Source: Nageia nagi (lineage: Eukaryota > Pinophyta). From it: a stretch of DNA of 64,000 nt. The stretch covers positions 21,514,001 through 21,578,000 of the forward strand of contig JBITNC010000002.1 in assembly GCA_050084985.1 (NCBI GenBank), written 5' to 3'. The translations under genes and the position numbers were made by a program. Under the pieces are notes generated by a model. That model was not told where the DNA came from and searched no databases. It saw only the letters and a program-made list of their open reading frames with translations. Shown piece after piece: positions 57,793 to 64,000 of the stretch. Each line of letters starts with the position of its first letter. Positions within the stretch are counted from its first letter, which is position 1.

Positions 57793-59451
57793 TCAGTCGT
57801 AGAGGGAGAGAGGCAGCCGAGGAGCGGCAACCGCGACGAGCGGCACGGCCTTCTGAAGGGTGAGACCGAACGCCTCCTTCATGTCCAACTTCGCCGGCAT
57901 CTGCCCCGCCGGCAGCGACCAGTGGAAGGAATGGATGAGCGTGGCCAACATGAGCTGCACCATCCGAATGCCCAGACTCATTCCCGCGCATATGCGCCTC
58001 CCCGCTCCGAACGGTATCACCTCAAAGTCCGTACCCCTCACGTCCACGCTGGACCCCACAAACCGATCCGGGTCGAACTCCAGGGGCCGGTCCCACACCT
58101 CCGGGTCGCGCTGGATGCCCCACGCATTCACCATCAGCCGTGCATTCTTCGGAATGTGGTATCCCTCTATCTCGCACGCCTCCGCCGCCATACGTGGCAG
58201 CAGCAGAGGCGTCGATGGGTGCAGCCGGAACGTCTCCTTCACCACGGCTTGCAGGTAGGGAAGGTTTGGGAGGTCGGACTCGTTCAGCTTCCGATGCCGT
58301 CCTACCACCGCCTCCATCTCCCGTTTGCAATTTTCCATTATTTGTGGGTTGCGGATCAGTTCGGACATCGCCCACTACACCGTGCTCGATGAGGTATCCG
58401 TTCCCGCAGCGAAAATGTTCTATAACCAACCACATATTCATCCGTATTATTCACAGTTAATCATCATTATAAGAACGTTGACGGTAACGCCGTCACTGCT
58501 TACCAACAGAAGCGCCTTTATTTCCGTATTGCTCAATTTCGCACCGTCACCGTCAAAGTTATTCTTCAGGGCGAGCAGGACGCTTAGAAAATCCTTTTTC
58601 TCATTTTCGTGCTCAGCTGCGGCGGAGGCGGCGGCGGCTTCGTGCTCGGCCATTATGACCTCCAAGAACGCGTCGAACCTCTCATGCAGCTTCTTCATCT
58701 TGGCCTCCACACCTTGCAAGTCCATCCACGCTATAGACGGTATGAAATCGCCAATGTTAAACACGCCCGCCAACACCATCATTTCCACCACCATCTCCTT
58801 AAACTCGGCGGCGGCACGCCCGCCGCCCTCGGAGTCGAACACACGCTTACTCAACATCACCCGTCCCAACACATTGGCCGTACAGACATTCAGCAGCTTC
58901 CCCAAGTTCACCGCCGTCACCCCCCAGCGCTGCCGCTGGTGGCGGAGAATCGACTTCACGAGCTCCGCCACCTCCGCCTCCCTCACCGCATGGAGATCGT
59001 TCAGGGCCTTGCTACCAAAAAGATGGATATTACAAACCTTACGTAGAAGTCTCCAACGCGGGCCGTGGGACGCCCACACCATGTCGTTGGATTTGTAGGC
59101 AATATATTTTGCACCGGCATTGCCCGGCCGGTTGGAGAAGTTGGCATCGTTGGTTTTGAGAAAGGCCTCGGCTATTTTGGGAGAGGAGGCAATGATTGTG
59201 TCGGTGGTGCCCAACTTCATGTACATAAGAGGACCATATTGTTTGGAGAGGTGGAAGAGGGAACGATGCGGTGTCGTTCCCAGGAGAGGGAGGCTGCCGA
59301 TGACCGGCCATCCGGATTGACCGGGTGGAAGCCGTCTCCTACGAATCCCATTCACAATATAGACCACTCCCACTATGAACAAAACCGCCAAACCAACACC
59401 TTGGCGACTCCATAGAGGCAACGATTTCAGAAATTCAATCACCAACCCCAT
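57793..59451 (-). pseudogene. CYP75-like: CYP75-like cytochrome P450, two exons, one in-frame stop
   Basis: Exon 1 (59451-58504) encodes 316 residues: an N-terminal membrane anchor (VGLAVLFIVGVVYIV), the basic/proline hinge LPPGQSGWPVIGSLPLLG, HGPRWRLLRKVCNIHLFG in the C-helix, and NIGDFIPSIAWMDLQG, a CYP75 hallmark. A phase-0 intron (58503-58420, GTAAG...TTATAG) follows. Exon 2 (58419-57793) starts NIFAAGTDTSSSTV, the I-helix oxygen-binding motif, then TAG at 58377-58375 where the family has glutamate (TVEWA). It goes on with KETFRLHP (ExxR), [16 protein letters not shown] with the heme cysteine, and [16 protein letters not shown]75 enzymes hydroxylate the flavonoid B ring at the ER. The Thr before LQKA is the F3'H-like state of that selectivity site. 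Full length would be 524 residues, near normal. All else is intact, so the stop is recent, polymorphic or a sequencing error. Subfamily is uncertain. Confidence 0.9.
58420..58503 (-). other. intron of the CYP75-like gene (84 bp)
   Basis: Begins GTAAG and ends TTATAG on the minus strand, phase 0, placed just before the I-helix. If it were read through, the frame would meet a stop after INCE, 18 codons in. Confidence 0.9.
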
Positions 59452-60740
59452 AATGAGTGGCTTGCTATGAAGCGGTTCGGCTTCTATATCGATTTTTAAG
59501 GCTGATTTTGGCGACGAGGAAGCACCCTATTTCTTGAGAACAATAAATTGAATTCACCAAGCAAGGTACTGCGGTGCAGGGGGAGTAATGATGAGGGACG
59601 AAGACCTTCAGACCTGTCTAATCCGTCCAGAAGATATTGAAGGAAAGCTAAGTTCTCATAGACTCCTAGTATAGAAAATGGATTTAAATTTTGTACGAAT
59701 GGTTTTAACAACGTTAGAATATCTCAATGGTGATGTGCGTCGACGAATTTGATAGGAGATTCAGATCTGTTTTAGCGACATTTAGATCTGGCATTGATGG
59801 GACTGCGTGGTGGTTTCTTGGCCAAGGATGTCCAAGTTGCATACTTCACGGCACTAGTACGTTTTGGGGTAATTCTTCTTCCCACGCAGAGACCATTGTT
59901 ATAAGAATTAAAACAACTCCACCTGTCCATGCTGCTGTCGCCTACCCTTCTTGACTGTTGTATGTCTGAAGCAAATAAGCCTCCTTGACATGGTATAAGT
60001 GTTAATCAGGTAATTTTTGTTGACCTGTTTGTTTTTACATAATACATTTCTAGTAGGTAATTATATAATATGCATGTTTTTGTAGTGGGAATTGAACATG
60101 AAATTACAAATAAATCAGGATCATTAAAATAATTTAAGTTTTTTAAATGTAAATAAGTTTGGTATAAAGTGTTAATCAGTTAATTTTTGTTTATTTATTT
60201 ATTCTTATATAATACATTTGTAATGAATTAGATATGTAGTCACAACTATTAAAGTAAGGAATTTTTTATAAATGTAAATAATCCTCATTATCATGGTATA
60301 AAGTGTTAATTAGTTGATTTGTTCATTTTTATATAATACATTTCAAGCAAATTAGATATGAAGTCAGAACCATTAAAGCAAGGTACTTGTTTTATAAATG
60401 TTGATGTTGAGATTTGATTGTCATCTTACTTATTCTAAAGTAAAGTTGCATGATAAATAAATAATCAAAGTCAGGATTCAAATTTCAAGTAAAAAATATT
60501 TTAATATTTTATTAATATATTTTCATAACATATAATATATTTATTATAGAAATATCATATTTTTTCGCTTTTTCAATTTCATTATTATTATAATATATTA
60601 TATTATTTAACCAATTTTCATTTAATATAAGAGTAATATTTGTAAATAATATTCAATTAGGAGAAAAGATGAATGAAGGCATGAAAGTGGAGCAATTACT
60701 CTCTTATGACTATGATTGTGGGTTAGGGGAGGGTCATCTT
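59452..60740 (-). promoter_or_regulatory. upstream region of the CYP75-like gene (unit C), with a triplicated segment
   Basis: On the minus strand the start context is CTCATTATGG (ATG at 59451-59449). The part to about 59840 is partly repeated at 61655-61890, and 59865-60740 is repeated at 39083-39710. Within it GGTATAA(A)GTGTTAAT..GT(T)AATTTT recurs at about 59991, 60161 and 60295, each followed by TATAATACATTT-like text; unit A has one copy. No TATA box could be assigned with certainty. Confidence 0.6.
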
Positions 60741-61654
60741 GACACACTTGCTTCCAAAAAGCTTTATTTTGAATGGGAACTTCATTTTTATCTTTTCCTC
60801 ATATGAAGAAATAAATAGTGCATTCAACAATGGACCATGTTTATTTTGGAACAACATGCTTATTTTTCAAACCTTTGAACATGGGATTTGATGTAGAGAA
60901 TGAGCTCCCAAATGCTTTACCCATTTGAATCCACTTATTTTATTTGTCTAATAATCTTAAAATAAAATAAAAAATTACCAAACAACCTTGAAAATTTTAA
61001 AATTTGTATTATTTGATTATGGATGGATGTTGATTTATAGAGAATTATTGGCAAAGATCTATTAAACGATGTATGATATTTAGTTGAGAAGATTAATCTT
61101 CTATTTAAGATAAAGGTTATTTATAAAAATATAATATTAATGTTATACATAACTATTTACATATATTAAAAAAAAAGACATACTTAAATACAAATAAAAT
61201 TATAAAGAAGGAACTTTTCATGATAAATATACTCAATACAAAAAAATCATTGCTTGTGATCTTGTGCTATTTTATAAGATAATTATTTATGATAACATAT
61301 ATCTTGCATACCATTTTGTATGTATGACATATACTCTAGAGAAAATTCTAAAGAGATTCTCATATGCTATCTTTTTGCAGTATTCCTTCCCATTGAAGTA
61401 AGATTTTAATAACTGAATGAAAAGGAAGCTGATGGTTGTTGGCTTATTTGTCTTAAGTATTTTTACCAACTATCCTTTAAAGTTATGATACATGAAAAAC
61501 TAGATGGATCATTTATAATACCGGAGCAATAGAAAAATCATTTCTTCAATGCTGAATTATTGCTTATATTTTCATGTTGTTCAGATTACTATTTCATATA
61601 ATTTTGAGCATGATTAAATTATTTTTTAAAGTTTGAAGGATGGTGGCATGAGTA
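60741..61654. other. AT-rich spacer, no gene recognised
   Basis: No protein-like frame, LTR end or RNA gene seen. An imperfect duplicate theme of A-rich runs only. Confidence 0.5.
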
Positions 61655-61890
61655 ATATTGTTGGCACTACCCTATTTCTTGGGGTAATAAATTCAATTCA
61701 CCAAGGGATGTACTACATTTTACTGGATTTTATTTTGTGTGAATGGTTTTAACGAAGTTAGAAATATCTCAATGGTGATGCATGTCATTGAATTTGATGG
61801 CAGTTTTAGATCTATTTTTGGTACATAGTAACTGCAAAATGTACATCTAGCAGCGATGGGACTGCATGGTGGTTTGTTGGCCCAAGGGTG
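61655..61890 (-). repeat. second remnant of the CYP75-like 5' proximal region (unit D)
   Basis: Collinear with 59516-59840: CACCCTATTTCTTG / ACCCTATTTCTTGG, AATTCACCAAG, GAATGGTTTTAAC, TATCTCAATGGTGATG, GATGGGACTGC and TGGTGGTTT. It lacks about 90-100 bp present in unit C (about 59590-59690). No P450 coding sequence adjoins it. Confidence 0.8.
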
Positions 61891-62289
61891 TCCAAGTGAA
61901 ATGGTCCAGCATTGCACCACCCCTTGGGGCATGGCGATCGTTAGTACCACCCGGCACCAGCATAGACGATGTGGTTCTCAAGCTGGGGTACGACCTACAC
62001 GGCATGAACTGCACGTCTAGCCAGCTCTACCTTACCGTCAAATTTGTAGTTGCATACTGCTCGAGACCTCGTGCCTCTAGAGTTGATCCAACCCCTTGGA
62101 GCATCGAATTATCATAGTTACCAGAGTGCCTGGTGCTCATCGCCCAACCAACGACCTTCAAATAGGAATCACCCCTTAGGCCCCCCTGAGCTTTATTCAC
62201 CCATCCAAGCTACCTAGTCCAACCATAGGAACAGACTCATAACCTTATCCGCCATGGTTCCTAAAGCACAATCGTCAGGTTTGAAATGT
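61891..62289. other. moderately GC-rich unassigned stretch
   Basis: Richer in CpG than the surroundings (ATGGCGATCGTTAG, CACCCGGCACCAG), which sets it apart. A frame at 61866-62117 is open but unlike any family I know. Possibly the pol side of the gypsy remnant to its right. Confidence 0.35.
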
Positions 62290-63400
62290 ATCCTCGCGAT
62301 CTAGAGGTTGCGCTCTTAGATCCGCTCACACCGCAAGAGAGGCAGCCCTCTCACATTCTCCCCCACTTAGAGATGTTGATGACCTCATCAATAATGCACA
62401 TCGAGGGGAAGAATGGTCCTCTGGTAACTCCACATTTAGCTACATCATCCATGCCTCTCGGTCCTCCTTCTAGATCGCTCATGCCTCCTCCTTCTCTCCT
62501 TATGATGTCGACTACCATTATGAACTATTCTCTAACTACTTTCACTCAAATATCCATCTCCTTTCTCCCTATCTCGTTCTCCCTTGTCCTCCTCTAGCTC
62601 AGGCCCCTTATAATCGCTTAACTTCTCTACTGCGTGAATGGCTTCGGTAAGTGTGTCGATCTGTTACCTGTTGAGCTCAACTTTGGCCTAAGGTTGAAGG
62701 CCCTTCATAAAATAGTGTAGCTTAACATGCTTTGAAATACCAAAGGATGCCAACACACATGTTTGAAATGATTTGATGTACTCGTCTATGGTACCAGTGT
62801 GTTGTAAGGTGTCCAACTCCTCCAAAATCTTCCTATTCGCATTCATTGGTTTGAACTATTCTCTCAATAGTTATCAGAACTCTTCCCAAGTTTTGCAAGC
62901 ATCTCCCTCACTCGATACTGATCGAGTTCTCCACCAAAGCTTAGCTCCTTCATCCAACAAACCCATCCTAATATTAACCTTTTTCTTATCCTCCACTTAT
63001 GGGAGCTACCCAAAGTAACGCTCAAGGTCCCAAATCCACATTTCTAGCACTATAGCATCTCTTTCCCCACTGTATGCAACTGGCATTTTCACCTTTATCC
63101 TGGCCTCAACTTTATCATGGCTTACCGAACCAGCTATCAAGCAACTTAAGAGAGTCACTTATTCAGTTAACTCTTCAATGATACGATTGTCCTCACTTAC
63201 TTGAGCTTCTAAGTCACAGATTCGATTGGTAAGATCTGTGAGATTCTCATGTTTCGCTTCAAGTTCCTCTACCAAGGTTGCATGTTTTGCCTGAAGTCGT
63301 ACAATCTTATCACCATAACCCACATGCTCACCATGAGGTTTACTACGATTTTGGACCCTCTGATCCTTAAAATATTCCATGTGCTTATCCATAGTTCTCT
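62290..63400 (-). pseudogene. Ty3/gypsy gag remnant, minus strand
   Basis: Minus strand: a coiled-coil piece at 63392-63159 (KIVRLQAKHATLVEELEAK, IEELTE), then capsid-like gag from about 63050 to 62640. Wording includes WDLERYFG, VNIRMGLLDEGAKLWWRTR, TWEEF, PMNANRKILEELDTLQHTG and SFGISKHVKLHYFMKGLQP. These are retrotransposon gag phrases. Stops break it. It is not flanked by a recognisable LTR in the same orientation. Confidence 0.7.
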
Positions 63401-63498
63401 GATTCCAGACTTGATAAGGAGTTTCCTCCTCTTCGGTATCCTCGATAGAAACTTCTTACAAGTCAACTTATGGTACATTCCCAATCAGTAGTATAGAC

Positions 63499-64000
63499 TG
63501 TTAGAATTTGTAATGAAATATTGTGAATATCTAGACTCCTTGTAAATTCAATTAATCACTTAAAGGTATGTAGATACCTTAAGTGATTAATAGAATTCTT
63601 TAATGTATAGACTTTGACTTTACCAAAGGAGTTAGTTGGTAGGTTGAAGTTTGGTGGTACATTTAATGTAACCCTAACCTTACCCTTGGGTTAAAGGAAG
63701 GTTAGGGAGGTGCTCTCAACCTATAAATAGAGGGCCTCTCCTCATGTAAATATATCTAAGTTTTGAGTAAGATTACTCTACTTGGTTGTGTAGGAGAGAG
63801 CTAGAGAATAGTTGTAAGAGAGACATAGATTTGAGAATAAGAGAACTAGTTGTGGATGTACTCCCAAGGAGGGAGGAACCACATTATATTGGTGTCATAT
63901 TGTGTGAATGATGTTCTTAGAATTATAGATGTGTTATCTTGTGTACTCTTGAGTTTCCTAGTCTAAGGTCCTAGAGGATTTGTTTAGATCTAGTTCAAAT
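63499..64000 (+). repeat. copia-type LTR, plus strand, running off the window
   Basis: Starts TGTTAGAATTTGTAATG. TATA-like CCTATAAATAGAGGGCC near 63721. Hairpin core GTGG (63852-63855), CTCCC (63861-63865), GGGAG (63871-63875), CCAC (63879-63882). Nearly the same as the minus-strand LTR at 2582-3051. The 3' end lies beyond the window. Confidence 0.85.

Noticed and set aside
57745-58460. Long open frames on the plus strand and in other minus frames over 57695-59415
   Set aside because: They overlap the P450 exons and are shadows of a GC-rich coding region; their translations are compositionally odd (Arg/His/Pro-rich) and match no family.
58447-58503. Exon 1 frame extending 18 codons past ALLL
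   Set aside because: This is translation of the intron; GTAAG and TTATAG sites restore the conserved I-helix when spliced.
1-64000. CRISPR-like or bacterial defence system
   Set aside because: Spaced repeats here are retroelement LTRs, tandem units and microsatellites; the sequence is plainly plant nuclear DNA with introns and plant retroelements.
1-64000. tRNA or rRNA genes
   Set aside because: No cloverleaf A/B box pair or rRNA-like stretch was recognised by eye; the TGGTATCAGAG matches are primer-binding sites, not tRNA genes.

Overview
This window is a stretch of an AT-rich plant nuclear genome, most likely a conifer or other gymnosperm. It is packed with old, stop-ridden Ty1/copia, Ty3/gypsy and LINE retroelements inserted into one another. 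One GC-rich, CpG-rich cytochrome P450 gene of the CYP75 (flavonoid B-ring hydroxylase) type sits near the right end. The gymnosperm guess is inference from the density and decay of the retroelements. No tRNA, rRNA, CRISPR or bacterial feature was seen.

Layout. 1-1739: 3' end of a copia element. 2582-3051: a lone copia-type LTR on the minus strand. 3052 to about 6480: decayed minus-strand gypsy element (gag, protease, PBS, LTR). 6660-18093: complete-ended gypsy element of the Tat type, with 1.27 kb LTRs and target duplication GAAAC, inserted in a 100-bp tandem repeat. It has a second RNase H domain before the RT and a long unknown ORF where the integrase core should be. 18656-34710: three copies of one copia family. 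Copy A (5'-truncated) adjoins copy B across an LTR, and copy C (24543-33229, target duplication TGAGA/TGAGC) lies inside the RNase H region of copy B. 34711-57118: a plant L1-type LINE in three pieces (34711-37500, 42070-43518, 55675-57118). The second and third pieces are split by a chromovirus-like gypsy element (43519-55674, target duplication TTCTC). That element carries a copia element (44739-52755, target duplication CACCA) and a solo LTR (54025-54748).

The genic layer is a dismantled tandem array of CYP75-like genes, all facing the minus strand. Unit C (57119-60740) has a two-exon gene (59451-58504 and 58419-57793, 84-bp intron), intact except for one in-frame TAG in the oxygen-binding I-helix. 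Unit B keeps only its 3' flank and the last ~370 bp of exon 2 (41211-42029), without indels but stripped of CpG. Unit A keeps only upstream sequence (39083-39710). A fourth remnant of the upstream region lies at 61655-61890. The A and B remnants sit between two LINE pieces that are nearly consecutive in the RT.

Nothing else looks like a functioning host gene. The right edge holds a minus-strand gypsy gag remnant (62290-63400) and the start of a plus-strand LTR (63499 to the edge). The strongest leads for something undescribed are the extra ORF and domain order of the Tat-type element, the 122-bp enhancer-like repeats in its LTRs, a hairpin shared by several copia LTR families, and the decay history of the P450 array.
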